Shown: positions 1-11,106 of the stretch, in pieces
Layout of the letters: each line of letters opens with the position of its first letter
Numbering within the stretch: the first letter of the stretch is position 1
Origin: Oceanobacillus halotolerans
GTDB taxonomy: Bacteria > Bacillota > Bacilli > Bacillales > Amphibacillaceae
NCBI RefSeq assembly: GCF_010993955.1
Contig: NZ_WIXL01000001.1
Span: forward strand, 35,317-99,316
DNA length: 64,000 bases
Direction: 5' to 3'
Notes under the pieces: generated by a model
The model's database searches: none
Told to the model about the DNA's origin: nothing
Seen by the model: only the letters and a program-made list of their open reading frames with translations
Position numbers and translations under genes: made by a program

Positions 1-26
1 TTTCCCGCAGGAGTCTCGCATTTTCC
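1..26 (-). repeat. Family A dispersed repeat, truncated by window edge
   Basis: The first bases match the terminal part of inverted family A copies seen at about 55.7 kb (GCAGGAGTCTCG followed by CATTTTCC). The rest of the copy lies outside the window. It would form a head-to-head pair with the copy at 178-343. Confidence 0.6.
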
Positions 27-177
27 ACAGCTTCAAATAGTTTGACTAACATGAAAGAAGATATGATTCGAAATTTATAATTATATTGAAATTCGACAAT
101 CCATTGCTTCATGCAACGTATTTGCAACGTATTTTATTCAAAAATGGTATAGACAAAAAGGCATCATCAACAGTGGA

Positions 178-343
178 GGAAAAACACGTAGACTCCTGCA
201 GGAAAAGAAGCCTAGGTGAGACCCCTAAAGACGAGTAGCACGAGGAGGCTCAACAGCCGCCTGCGGTAAAGTAGACACTGTGAAAACGAATAGTTTGAAC
301 AGATGTCGCACTTATGCTCCTGGTGAAAGCGTAGTGTTTTTCC
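178..343 (+). repeat. Family A dispersed repeat, long form
   Basis: The copy is bounded by GGAAAAACAC (178-187) and its exact complement GTGTTTTTCC (334-343). Inside, CTGCAGG (196-202) can pair with CCTGCGG (260-266). It carries the 58-base module between the inner helix and the 3' arm that separates long from short copies. No convincing gene lies in 1-496; this stretch is repeat material plus the terminator at 443-487. Confidence 0.85.
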
Positions 344-442
344 GTAGCGGTTAATTATAGCTAAAAACTATTGCGCATAATATGAATTATACGCAGTAGA
401 AAACAACAAAGTATGTGAACAGATCTTTTTAAAAAGATCTAT

Positions 443-487
443 AAGTAAAAGAGACAACAATAACCAAACTGTTGTCTCTTTTACTTT
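443..487 (-). terminator. Strong bidirectional hairpin terminator
   Basis: A 16-bp perfect stem (443-458 with 471-486) with a 12-base loop ends in A/T tracts on both sides. It lies just past the stop of the zinc-ribbon gene at 497-790 and would end the proC transcript. A separate perfect 20-bp palindrome, AGATCTTTTTAAAAAGATCT, sits just upstream at 421-440. Confidence 0.9.
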
Positions 488-496
488 ATAAAAAGA

Positions 497-790
497 TTAA
501 TAAATAGGCTCCTCATCCTTACTCAACTCAGTATAAAATGGAATAATAAAATACATTAAAACAAATATGGTAATCACAATAGGAATATAAATTACCGGAG
601 CAACACCAAAAGAAACAAGTGGTAGCCATACTAATAACGGCACCATTTGCAGTGTTGATTCTCTCCATCTCCCTTTCGTTGTTACATATACTGCACGATC
701 ACAATAAGGACATTGTTTTTTCCTTCTTAATACTTGTTTCAATGTATCCTTATAGTGCCATTGTTTCCCACAAGATGGACAATCTGGCAT
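497..790 (-). CDS. Small membrane protein with N-terminal CxxC-20-CxxC zinc ribbon
   Basis: This 97-residue protein has CPSC at residues 4-7 and CPYC about 20 residues later, the spacing that defines the 'cxxc_20_cxxc' family of small Firmicutes proteins. The four cysteines probably bind zinc. Two hydrophobic segments follow (about residues 48-65 and 67-85), so it should be a membrane protein with a cytoplasmic ribbon. The function of the family is unknown to me. The start follows an AGGGTGG ribosome-binding site. It lies 24 bases downstream of proC on the same strand with no terminator between, so it is probably cotranscribed with proC, and the strong hairpin at 443-487 ends the unit. Sure that it is a gene; function open. 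Confidence 0.85.
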   Translation of the reverse strand: MPDCPSCGKQWHYKDTLKQVLRRKKQCPYCDRAVYVTTKGRWRESTLQMVPLLVWLPLVSFGVAPVIYIPIVITIFVLMYFIIPFYTELSKDEEPIY

Positions 791-814
791 TCATTCCACC
801 CTTCCTCTTTCCAT

Positions 815-1624
815 TTATTGTTTTCCTAATTCAATAGACCTTTCCCTTGCACTGTAAACACATTCCATAATGGCCTCTTGAAAATCACGTTTCTTTAATG
901 TTTCGATACCTGCATGTGTCGTTCCTGCTGGGCTTGTGATTTTTTTTCGTAGGACGTCCGCTGTTTCACCAGATTGCTTTAGCATTTCACCTGCACCAAT
1001 AATGGTTTGAGTAACTAGTGATTTTGCTATTTCTTTATCTAAACCTGATTTAACAGCAGCTTCTTCCATTGCCTCTACTAAATAATAAATATATGCTGGT
1101 CCACTTCCAGAGATACCTGTAACTGTATGCATTAAATCTTCATCAACAATTGTTGTCGTACCAACCGTTTGAAATAATTCATCTGTTTGGTGAACATGTT
1201 TCTCAGTAGCATATTCACCTTTTGCAATAGCTGAGGCAGAACTTCCAACACTTGCTGATGTATTTGGCATCACACGTACAACAGGAATTTCCATCCCAAA
1301 CTGTTTTTCAATAAAATCTGTTGAAATGCCTGCAGCGACCGAGACAATTAACTGGTCTTTGTTCACATATGGCTTCATCTCGTCTATTGCTACTTCCATA
1401 TCGTAAGGTTTCATTGTTAGCACAATCATATCGGCATCTTTTAAGACAACCTCTTTATCTTGCTCACACGTTATGTTATAACAATCGACTAAGTGATCTA
1501 AACGTTCTTGATTTGTTTTATTCGTCACATAAATATTTTCCTTCGATAAAAAACCTTCTTTTCGTATTCCAGCAATAATTGCTTCAGCCATTGACCCTGC
1601 TCCAACAAATGATACTTTATTCAT
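815..1624 (-). CDS. proC: Pyrroline-5-carboxylate reductase
   Basis: ProC catalyses the last step of proline synthesis, NAD(P)H-dependent reduction of pyrroline-5-carboxylate, in the cytoplasm. The 269-residue length is normal. The N-terminal Rossmann fold shows VGAGSMAEAI at residues 7-16. The C-terminal dimer and substrate region shows SGSGPAYIYYLVEA near residue 172 and SPAGTT near 231, both family signatures. An AGGAGG site precedes the ATG. A T-box leader with a proline CCU specifier lies immediately upstream (1684-1935), so expression should rise when tRNA-Pro is uncharged. The gene downstream encodes a zinc-ribbon membrane protein and is probably in the same transcript. B. subtilis has several ProC paralogues (ProG, ProH, ProI); I cannot tell which of these this one matches. 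Confidence 0.96.
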   Translation of the reverse strand: MNKVSFVGAGSMAEAIIAGIRKEGFLSKENIYVTNKTNQERLDHLVDCYNITCEQDKEVVLKDADMIVLTMKPYDMEVAIDEMKPYVNKDQLIVSVAAGISTDFIEKQFGMEIPVVRVMPNTSASVGSSASAIAKGEYATEKHVHQTDELFQTVGTTTIVDEDLMHTVTGISGSGPAYIYYLVEAMEEAAVKSGLDKEIAKSLVTQTIIGAGEMLKQSGETADVLRKKITSPAGTTHAGIETLKKRDFQEAIMECVYSARERSIELGKQ

Positions 1625-1683
1625 TTATACTAGATCCTCCTGTATTTTTTTAATTCTTATATTATATGTCCCTTGCCATATAA

Positions 1684-1935
1684 AAAACCCTTATTCCATC
1701 CTAAAAAAAGGACGGAATAAGGGTGAGATTCCGTGGTACCACCTTAATTGGCAATTGCCCACTTTGTATTGATAACGCAATATATTGCGGTTAGTTTATC
1801 ACTAACAACTCACAGGTAGGTTCACGAATGACACTTATGATGGAATCTTTCAGCCAATGAATTCCACTCTCTTTCACAGGTTACATTCGCTACTATTCTG
1901 CTCAATGTCTTTTTATAACTTATCTTTTAACGATT
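1684..1935 (-). promoter_or_regulatory. T-box leader of proC, proline specifier
   Basis: Read on the minus strand, the T-box core AAGGTGGTACCACGG (1731-1745) is followed by a terminator hairpin with stem 1688-1697/1714-1723 and a U run, then proC. The upstream Stem I region contains GTGAA-CCT-ACC, placing a CCU proline codon (1818-1820) followed by A at the specifier position. The serS leader in this window has the same layout with UCC. Specificity for proline agrees with the proC product. The T-box core and terminator are directly visible; the specifier assignment is inferred from alignment of the two leaders. Confidence 0.92.
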
Positions 1936-2014
1936 ATAATAAATAAAACCGCTACGATTGTAACGGCTTCATCTATCTGTCATATCTCCAAATTTTATGC
2001 GCTTTTTTTATAAA

Positions 2015-2107
2015 TGGAGGAGGTAGAGGGATTCGAACCCCCGCGCGGTTTGACCCGCCTGTCGGTTTTCAAGACCGATCCCTTCAGCCAGACTTGGGTA
2101 TACCTCC
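2015..2107 (-). tRNA. tRNA-Ser (anticodon UGA)
   Basis: The minus strand gives GGAGGTA at the 5' end and TACCTCC at the 3' acceptor strand, a long variable arm typical of class II tRNAs, TTCGAATC in the T loop and CTTGAAAA around anticodon UGA. A CCA end is encoded (2015-2017). The base before CCA, the discriminator, reads U, whereas serine tRNAs usually have G. It sits between the serS and proC units and has its own promoter. Confidence 0.97.
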
Positions 2108-2121
2108 ATGCGACATATAAT

Positions 2122-2150
2122 AATATACAATATTATATTTCCGATGTCAA
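2122..2150 (-). promoter_or_regulatory. SigA-type promoter of tRNA-Ser
   Basis: On the minus strand, TTGACA (2145-2150) and TATATT (2122-2127) are spaced by 17 bases. Transcription would start about 7 bases later, a few bases ahead of the mature tRNA 5' end. Confidence 0.8.
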
Positions 2151-2177
2151 CAATAAAAAATACATTTTTTAAAAACA

Positions 2178-2215
2178 TTGCCAAAGAGGGAAAAGGTCCT
2201 TCCCATCTTTGACAA
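2178..2215 (-). terminator. Terminator of serS
   Basis: A stem pairs TTGCCAAAGAGGGAA (2178-2192) with TTCCCATCTTTGACAA (2200-2215), allowing a few mismatches. In the minus direction a U-rich run follows. It lies downstream of the serS stop and ahead of the tRNA-Ser promoter. Confidence 0.8.
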
Positions 2216-2285
2216 TCATAAGGTTATTTTTCCTTATTTGCAAGGAATTCGTCATATAGCTTGGTAGGTTTTATCATCACTTTTA

Positions 2286-3710
<1,425 letters not shown>

Positions 3711-3784
3711 TTAATGATTGCGCAGCATTCTATCAACTCTACATAACGGTTTATTAAACCAAAAGGTGAATACAGCATTTTTAC

Positions 3785-4085
3785 AACCTATAGGTTTAAG
3801 CCCATACAAAAAACTCTCATCCCTACAAAAATAGGGACGAGAGTTTTTCCCGCGTTGCCACCCTGATTGAAGAGTATAGATGACTCCTCCAGCTCAAGTT
3901 AGATCATAACGGGACCTACCGGGTTTACTTACTTCGACTGACTATTCGTAAACCAGTTCAAGGATGGATTCACAGCACCTTCTCATCGATTCACACCAGC
4001 CATCGACTCTCTTAAGAAAAGGGTACTGTTACTAGTTCCTATCACCACTATTGTTCCTATTTCATTATCATTAGACTATTTTATA
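3785..4085 (-). promoter_or_regulatory. T-box leader of serS, serine specifier
   Basis: On the minus strand the T-box core AGGGTGGCAACGCGGG (3849-3864) is followed by a terminator hairpin over 3811-3846 with a U run. Upstream, GTGAA-TCC-ATCC places UCC (3966-3968) at the specifier position, matching serine. The leader is separated from the serS start by about 230 bases that contain a family A repeat fragment, an unusually long gap after the terminator. Confidence 0.94.
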
Positions 4086-4094
4086 TTATGCTAT

Positions 4095-4123
4095 ATCTTA
4101 TCGAATTTAGCCCTAACTTGCAA
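4095..4123 (-). promoter_or_regulatory. Candidate promoter of the serS T-box transcript
   Basis: TTGCAA (4118-4123) and TAAGAT (4095-4100) on the minus strand are 17 bases apart. The -35 element overlaps the pdxT stop region, and the start point would fall just before the T-box Stem I. The match to consensus is moderate. Confidence 0.45.
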
Positions 4124-4703
4124 GGGTTTGTATCGATTCTTCTACCATTTTTACAAAATAAGCAATCAAACGATTATCATCGGTTAATTCTGGATGGAAG
4201 GCTGAGCATAAATAATGATCCTGTTGTGCTGCTACAATTCGATCTTGATACGTGGCAAGAACCTCTACTTCAGAACCAACTTCCGTGATATATGGAGCAC
4301 GAATGAAGACAGCATTAAAATTGTCCGCAATATCCTTCACTGGAATTTTTGCCTCAAAGCTTGCTACTTGACGACCAAACGCATTACGAGCAACTTTCAT
4401 ATTCATCAATCCTAAATGTGCTTGCTCTTGTCCCTCAATTTCACTTGCCATGAGAATTAACCCAGCACACGTTCCAAAGATTGGCTTTCCTTTTTCTCCA
4501 AATGCTTGGATCGCATCAAAGAAATCGTAGCTGTCAATAAGACGACGCATCGTTGTACTCTCTCCACCAGGAAGAATCAGTCCATCAATATCCTCTAATT
4601 GTTCTTTTCGTTTTATTTCGATTGCCTCCACACCACATGCTTCAACAGAACGAATATGTTCACGAACAGCACCTTGTAATGCTAATACTCCAATCGTTGT
4701 CAT
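4113..4703 (-). CDS. pdxT: Pyridoxal 5'-phosphate synthase glutaminase subunit
   Basis: PdxT hydrolyses glutamine and passes ammonia to PdxS for de novo vitamin B6 (PLP) synthesis. The 196-residue class I glutaminase fold is complete: the catalytic cysteine lies in GTCAG at residue 79, the oxyanion strand is [10 protein letters not shown] at 41-50, and the His-Glu pair lies in AFHPELT near residue 170. GAGGGA precedes the ATG. It follows pdxS by 15 bases and is translated from the same operon. The order dacA-pdxS-pdxT-serS is conserved with B. subtilis. No oddities. Confidence 0.97.
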   Translation of the reverse strand: MTTIGVLALQGAVREHIRSVEACGVEAIEIKRKEQLEDIDGLILPGGESTTMRRLIDSYDFFDAIQAFGEKGKPIFGTCAGLILMASEIEGQEQAHLGLMNMKVARNAFGRQVASFEAKIPVKDIADNFNAVFIRAPYITEVGSEVEVLATYQDRIVAAQQDHYLCSAFHPELTDDNRLIAYFVKMVEESIQTLAS

Positions 4704-4718
4704 ACGGATTCCCTCTTT

Positions 4719-5603
4719 CTATTCACTTCGGTCTTGCATACGATCATGTGCTTCAAGTGTACTCATTTCAATTCCTTTCATGGCAGTACCTAGATCTTTG
4801 GACAGTTCTGCAATTAATTTATAATCTTGAAAATGAGTTGTTGCTTCAACAATCGCTTTTGCAAATTTAGCTGGATTATTAGATTTAAAAATACCAGAAC
4901 CGACAAATACACCATCAGCACCTAACTCCATCATTAATGCAGCATCAGCTGGTGTTGCTACTCCTCCTGCTGCAAAGTTAACCACTGGCAAACGACCTTC
5001 TTCACGAATTTCTAATAACAATTCAAATGGTGCACCAATTTCTTTTGCAAATGTCATTACTTCATCTCTTGACATCCCAGTTAATTTACGAATTTCAGAT
5101 TGTACTTGACGCATATGACGTACTGCTTCGACAATATTTCCAGTTCCTGGTTCCCCTTTTGTACGAAGCATAGAAGCTCCTTCACCAATACGGCGAACTG
5201 CTTCTCCTAAATTACGGCACCCACATACAAATGGTACCGTAAAATCGGATTTATTTAAGTGGTATATATCATCAGCTGGTGTTAATACTTCACTTTCATC
5301 AATGTAGTCAACACCCATTGCCTCTAGCACGCGTGCCTCTGCAATATGACCAATTCGTGCTTTTGCCATTACTGGAATGGAAACTGCATTCATCACTTCT
5401 TCTGTAATGGTTGGATCAGCCATACGTGCAACACCACCTGCTGCGCGTATATCAGATGGCACACGTTCTAATGCCATTACAGCAACTGCACCCGCTTCTT
5501 CTGCAACTTTCGCTTGTTCGGCGTTTACCACATCCATGATAACGCCGCCTTTTTGCATTTCTGCCATTCCACGTTTTACACGTTCTGTACCTGTATTTGT
5601 CAT
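4719..5603 (-). CDS. pdxS: Pyridoxal 5'-phosphate synthase lyase subunit
   Basis: PdxS builds PLP from ribose 5-phosphate, glyceraldehyde 3-phosphate and ammonia, forming a 12-mer decorated with PdxT. The 294-residue barrel shows the highly conserved [17 protein letters not shown] stretch and the phosphate-binding loop [11 protein letters not shown] place the start at ATG 5603 rather than the TTG one codon upstream, because GGAGG then has a 7-base spacing. The gene lies 51 bases downstream of dacA and 15 bases upstream of pdxT. Assignment is certain. Confidence 0.98.
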   Translation of the reverse strand: MTNTGTERVKRGMAEMQKGGVIMDVVNAEQAKVAEEAGAVAVMALERVPSDIRAAGGVARMADPTITEEVMNAVSIPVMAKARIGHIAEARVLEAMGVDYIDESEVLTPADDIYHLNKSDFTVPFVCGCRNLGEAVRRIGEGASMLRTKGEPGTGNIVEAVRHMRQVQSEIRKLTGMSRDEVMTFAKEIGAPFELLLEIREEGRLPVVNFAAGGVATPADAALMMELGADGVFVGSGIFKSNNPAKFAKAIVEATTHFQDYKLIAELSKDLGTAMKGIEMSTLEAHDRMQDRSE

Positions 5604-5654
5604 CAATATTCCCTCCTATTAACATCGAAACTTCTACCAAATATATTTTACTAT

Positions 5655-6983
5655 TTAGAACCATCCTTTAACAGTATCAACTACTGTTGAAAACATACTA
5701 CTGAAAAAGTCACCAACAGCACCTAATGACAACATCAACCAATTTGCTTTTTCAACATCACCTTTTGTCACTAAATCGACTGTTTGACTCTTTTCTCCAA
5801 ATATATAGCCATAATCGGTTTCGCCATCATATACAAGTTTTGCAGTTCCTACTTTTTCCCCTGCTTCAATTGGTGCTTCTAGTTCACTATCTTCGTTTAA
5901 TTTATCTTCATCAAATTGATACGTAATCTGATACGCTTCCTCTTCCCCATTTTTTATAGGTAGTGTAAATCCTTCACTTGTTTCTACTTCTACTGTATCT
6001 TCTTTTCCTTTTGCAACAGGAATTGTACTTTCATCTTCTAATTGATAGCCTGCTGGAAATAATTCTTGTGTTTCAAATTGATTAAACCCATAATCCATTA
6101 ACTGTTGAGTTTGCCCAAAGCGTGCTGCTTCACTTTCTGTTTTCATCACAACAGAAATAAGACGTTTACCATCTTGTTTTGCAGTTCCAGTAAAGCAGTA
6201 ACCTGCAAGATCGGTGTAACCAGTCTTTAGTCCATCAATTCCTTCATAATAAAATTGTTTGAAGTTTACACCTTCATGTGGTAGCATTCGATTCCAATTG
6301 GTAATGATTTGATCATCGAATTCTGTTTCTGGGATACTAGATATATCTAATGCGTCTGGATAATCCTTAATTAAGTGATAAGCGAGCAGTGCTGCAGATC
6401 TTGCAGATAATAAGTTATTGGCATTTGGGTCTGTTCCTTCTGGATAGTTTTCCCCAAGAGACTCATTCGCTAACCCAGTAGAATTGACAAATTCAAAATC
6501 TGGTAGACCCATTTCTTCGCCTTTTTCATTCATCATCTTCACAAATTCGCCTTCAGATCCTGCAATTAATTCTGCTAATGCTATCGTCGTTGCATTATCT
6601 GAATTAATTGCCATGGCTTCATATAATTCTTGTACCGTATAATCTACATTTTGTGTAAGGCCTACGCCTGAAAACGAAGCATCTGCAGAAATACTGTATG
6701 GGTAATCACTTATTTGTGTTGTTGTGTCCCAGCTGATTTGACCTTCTTCGATCGCTTCCCAAACTAAGTATTCCGTCATCATTTTTGTCATACTAGCTGG
6801 TGGAAGTGCGGTATCAGCATTTTTTGCATATAATATCTTTCCTGTTTCTGCATCAACTAAAATAGCTGATTCCCCTCCAATATCTACTTCTGCCTTTGTA
6901 GCTATTGGTTGAACCGTAACAACTATCAAACTCAAAACAAATATAAGAAACAGTAACAACTTCTTTTGGAATATATCTTTCAA
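5655..6983 (-). CDS. dacA: D-alanyl-D-alanine carboxypeptidase (penicillin-binding protein 5 type)
   Basis: This low-molecular-weight PBP trims the terminal D-Ala of peptidoglycan pentapeptides at the outer face of the membrane. The 442 residues show a signal peptide (about 1-31), the serine active site SMTK at 64-67, SDN at 128-130 and KTG at 253-255, all three penicillin-binding motifs intact. The beta-rich PBP5 C-terminal domain follows, and the last about 25 residues form an amphipathic membrane anchor. The start is TTG behind a GGTGGAGG ribosome-binding site. As in B. subtilis it lies between guaB and pdxS. The 51-base gap to pdxS has no terminator, so read-through is likely. Confidence 0.97.
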   Translation of the reverse strand: MKDIFQKKLLLFLIFVLSLIVVTVQPIATKAEVDIGGESAILVDAETGKILYAKNADTALPPASMTKMMTEYLVWEAIEEGQISWDTTTQISDYPYSISADASFSGVGLTQNVDYTVQELYEAMAINSDNATTIALAELIAGSEGEFVKMMNEKGEEMGLPDFEFVNSTGLANESLGENYPEGTDPNANNLLSARSAALLAYHLIKDYPDALDISSIPETEFDDQIITNWNRMLPHEGVNFKQFYYEGIDGLKTGYTDLAGYCFTGTAKQDGKRLISVVMKTESEAARFGQTQQLMDYGFNQFETQELFPAGYQLEDESTIPVAKGKEDTVEVETSEGFTLPIKNGEEEAYQITYQFDEDKLNEDSELEAPIEAGEKVGTAKLVYDGETDYGYIFGEKSQTVDLVTKGDVEKANWLMLSLGAVGDFFSSMFSTVVDTVKGWF

Positions 6984-7074
6984 CTTTTTCTACCTCCACC
7001 TTATCGTTATGGCAATATTACGGGAATTCTACTACGTTTAGTAGAACGCACTTTTTTATTTTACCACGAATGAG

Positions 7075-7115
7075 GCATAAAAAATAGATGGGGAAGCACC
7101 CCCATCTATCCTATT
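7075..7115 (-). terminator. Terminator of guaB
   Basis: A 10-bp perfect stem, ATAGATGGGG (7084-7093) with CCCCATCTAT (7100-7109), is followed by T runs in both directions. It ends guaB and separates it from dacA. Confidence 0.92.
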
Positions 7116-7144
7116 TTTTTCATTAATTAAATGGGTATTCTAGC

Positions 7145-8638
<1,494 letters not shown>

Positions 8639-8806
8639 TTACATATTGCCGATGTGTTAAAAAATAAACAGTTGGTCATACTAAGTAAGCATTTTCTATT
8701 GTAGTTTACAATACGCCAATCCTTCTTTTTTTTCAATAGCGTTTTGGAAAGGATAAAAAATAAATAGATTCGCAATTTTCAAACATGCTAGAGGGGAGCT
8801 TTCTAT

Positions 8807-9766
8807 ATGAAGTTTCAAGAAATAAATACGTTCTACACCTATTTATTATCGCAATCATCTGCACAATATTTTTTATATTCCTGCTACCAGCAATTGGGGA
8901 TGAAAGACGCTGAAATAAAAAGTTATGAAAACTGTAGTGCATTTGTCCATTACTTAAATCATGGCAGAAAGTTTTATGAAAATGGCAGAAAATCGGAGTT
9001 ACTGATACAGCCAATTTTATATTTTTATGGAATGGTTCATCTATTAAAAGCCTGCCTATTGACTATTCGACCAAATTATCCAGAATCAACTAGTTTGTTA
9101 GCACATGGTGTATCGACTCGAAAAAGAAAACGAAAAAACTATTCCTTTATAGAGGATGAAGTGAAAATACAGCACAATGGATTGTTTCCCTATGTGAATC
9201 AACATATCTACGAGCAAGAAAAGGTTCCATTTGAGAAAATAAAAATGGATTATTTATTCGGGCTTATCCCAGAAATGCAGATTTTACTTTCGTTTCATCA
9301 ACGGGAAAAAATGATAAGTGTCGGGAAACAACACCAATCTATCCTGAGGCTTCCTACACAATTATTGGATCACTACCATTTAACAGAAAAAGCATTGATC
9401 CAACGGCTGAAACCTTATTTATCACCCATTAAAAAAACGACAACAGAAAAAGAAGCTGTTATCGTTGAATTAACAAAAAGCATCGAAAGTGAAAGTAATC
9501 CATTTTTCTTCCATATGTCTAATGAAATGATTTACTTTCCGATCAATCGATCCTATTTTATCCCGATTTCAGAGGTTATGGTACACTATCTTCTATTGTA
9601 TAACCTTAGTATGTTATGTCGGTATGAAGCAGAATGGTGGGGGGAATTAATTACAACTAAACCAGAAATTGATTATGCGTTTATCAGCCATTTTTTAGCG
9701 ATCACTGCTGAAAAAATTCCACTTCTTCTTGGACATAAGCTTTATCAAAATTTACAAAGGAATTAA
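8807..9766 (+). CDS. yaaC: YaaC-like protein of unknown function
   Basis: This 319-residue cytoplasmic protein resembles the YaaC family, found next to guaB in Bacillus and always opposite to it, as here. No catalytic motif is evident. It has a basic stretch (STRKRKRKNYS) near residue 105 and otherwise reads as mostly alpha-helical. GGGGAG lies 8 bases before the ATG. It is one of the few plus-strand genes left of oriC, so it is read head-on to replication. Its stop overlaps by 4 bases the stop of the convergent HD-GYP-type gene. Function unknown. Confidence 0.85.
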   Translation: MKFQEINTFYTYLLSQSSAQYFLYSCYQQLGMKDAEIKSYENCSAFVHYLNHGRKFYENGRKSELLIQPILYFYGMVHLLKACLLTIRPNYPESTSLLAHGVSTRKRKRKNYSFIEDEVKIQHNGLFPYVNQHIYEQEKVPFEKIKMDYLFGLIPEMQILLSFHQREKMISVGKQHQSILRLPTQLLDHYHLTEKALIQRLKPYLSPIKKTTTEKEAVIVELTKSIESESNPFFFHMSNEMIYFPINRSYFIPISEVMVHYLLLYNLSMLCRYEAEWWGELITTKPEIDYAFISHFLAITAEKIPLLLGHKLYQNLQRN

Positions 9767-10854
9767 GATCTACTTAATAATTCATCAATATATAGATTGG
9801 TTTCATCTTTTAAGGAAATAATATGGTCTGTATCTGATATTCGTATCATTGGACGAGTAGGCTGTTCCGATTCAACAAAGACAATTTCACCAATTTGGTC
9901 ATTAGATAGTTTCACTTTTGTACCTATTGAAAAATTGGACAAGCTTTTCATAAACGTTTGGACAACTTTCACATCAAGTGTTGAAAACTGTTCTTTTTGG
10001 ATCTCCTCTATTACCTGGAATGAGGATCGTTTTTCTTGATATGGGCGTTCACAGGTCATGGCATGGTAAATATCACAAACAGCAATGATTCGTGCATATG
10101 GATGTATGTTTGATGTCGTCAATCCAAGTGGATAGCCACTTCCATCACAGCGTTCATGATGCTGTAAGACAGCGAGCTTCATAGATTTGGTAATTGTAGG
10201 AATATGTTCTACAAATCGATAAGAGTAGACAGGATGCTTTTTAATCTCTTTAAACTCCGCTCCTGTTAACGAATCAGTGCTCATCAGCATGGTAGGATTT
10301 AGCTTGGACATCCCACAATCACATAGTAAAGCTGCAATCCCAACTTGTAGGTATTCTGCTTTTGAATAGCCCATTTTTTTAGCAAGGAAAGTACTTAATA
10401 CACTAAGCGCAACACTATGATGATAAAAATATGTTTCTTTTCCAGCGTAATGATGTAGGGTATAGACAGCTTGATTTATATCATCTTGTCGTTCTAATAA
10501 TGGTACTAGCCATTTACGAATAACAGCTACATCAATCGGCTTTTGTTGTTGCCATTCCGTAAATAATGCCTTGTATTTTGTGACGACATATTGATAATGT
10601 TCTTTGAACGAACGTGCTTCTATCTCTATTGACTGTTCCTTTTTTTCTTTTGGTGTAAGTTTTTTAGGATTAAATGCTTGGCCATCCGCTAGTTGATGAG
10701 CTACATCCACCTGTTCAATTAAAAAACGCTCCAAGACCTTGATATGTTCCTCCGTTAACACTGTATTTTTCGGAACAATTGGTTTTGTTGTTTTACTATA
10801 AATATCCCGTATTACCACACAACCCGGAACAAGTTGTTCCACTCTTACTCGCAT
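9763..10854 (-). CDS. HD-GYP-type domain protein with altered metal site
   Basis: The 363-residue protein has an N-terminal segment of about 60 residues like those in front of HD-GYP cyclic-di-GMP phosphodiesterases, then an HD-GYP domain (about 140-320). The GYP half is intact: HHERCDGSGYP at 232-242, and HP at 207-208. The HD signature that normally reads HDIG is CDCG at 178-181, so one metal-binding histidine is cysteine. HH at 145-146 is present. It may bind metal differently, may act weakly, or may work as a sensor or scaffold. A C-terminal beta-rich tail of about 60 residues follows. The gene lies between gyrA and guaB, where B. subtilis has an rRNA operon. It converges with yaaC with a 4-base overlap. 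Confidence 0.85.
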   Translation of the reverse strand: MRVRVEQLVPGCVVIRDIYSKTTKPIVPKNTVLTEEHIKVLERFLIEQVDVAHQLADGQAFNPKKLTPKEKKEQSIEIEARSFKEHYQYVVTKYKALFTEWQQQKPIDVAVIRKWLVPLLERQDDINQAVYTLHHYAGKETYFYHHSVALSVLSTFLAKKMGYSKAEYLQVGIAALLCDCGMSKLNPTMLMSTDSLTGAEFKEIKKHPVYSYRFVEHIPTITKSMKLAVLQHHERCDGSGYPLGLTTSNIHPYARIIAVCDIYHAMTCERPYQEKRSSFQVIEEIQKEQFSTLDVKVVQTFMKSLSNFSIGTKVKLSNDQIGEIVFVESEQPTRPMIRISDTDHIISLKDETNLYIDELLSRS

Positions 10855-10924
10855 TTCAATCCCCCTAAAGTTAACAACTTTCTTCTAAAAAAGAAAAGCT
10901 CTTTATAGATCCTTTATTTTATTT

Positions 10925-11035
10925 GGACATCGCTGTTGATGTGAATTGCGACGTAAATCAAAATGGATTTTTTATCCGCTTCGGAAATCAATGGCGCTAT
11001 CTACGTCACAATATAGGTAAACTATTCACTAAGAT
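10925..11035. repeat. Degenerate family A outer-arm remnant
   Basis: The stretch contains ATTGCGACGTAAAT and, inverted, ATCTACGTCACAAT, with CCGCTTCGGAAAT between. The same outer arms flank family A pairs near 24.0 and 24.6 kb. The core of the element is missing, so this looks like a deletion scar. Confidence 0.5.
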
Positions 11036-11059
11036 TTACACTAAAAAAGACAAACCTTA

Positions 11060-11096
11060 AGAAAATAGCCAAAAGAAATATCTATTTCTCTTGGCC
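11060..11096 (-). terminator. Terminator of gyrA
   Basis: A stem between CCAAAAGAAAT (11069-11079) and ATTTCTCTTGG (11084-11094), with a minor mismatch, lies just past the gyrA stop and is followed by a T-rich tract on the minus strand. Confidence 0.8.
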
Positions 11097-11106
11097 TTTC
11101 CTCATT

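Noticed and set aside
421-440. 20-bp perfect palindrome AGATCTTTTTAAAAAGATCT as an operator
   Set aside because: Similar AAAAGATC strings recur at family A edges (39.9, 53.5 kb), so it is probably element boundary sequence.
10855-11106. rRNA operon between gyrA and guaB, as in B. subtilis
   Set aside because: Only about 250 bases of AT-rich sequence and a terminator are present next to gyrA; no rRNA sequence is seen.
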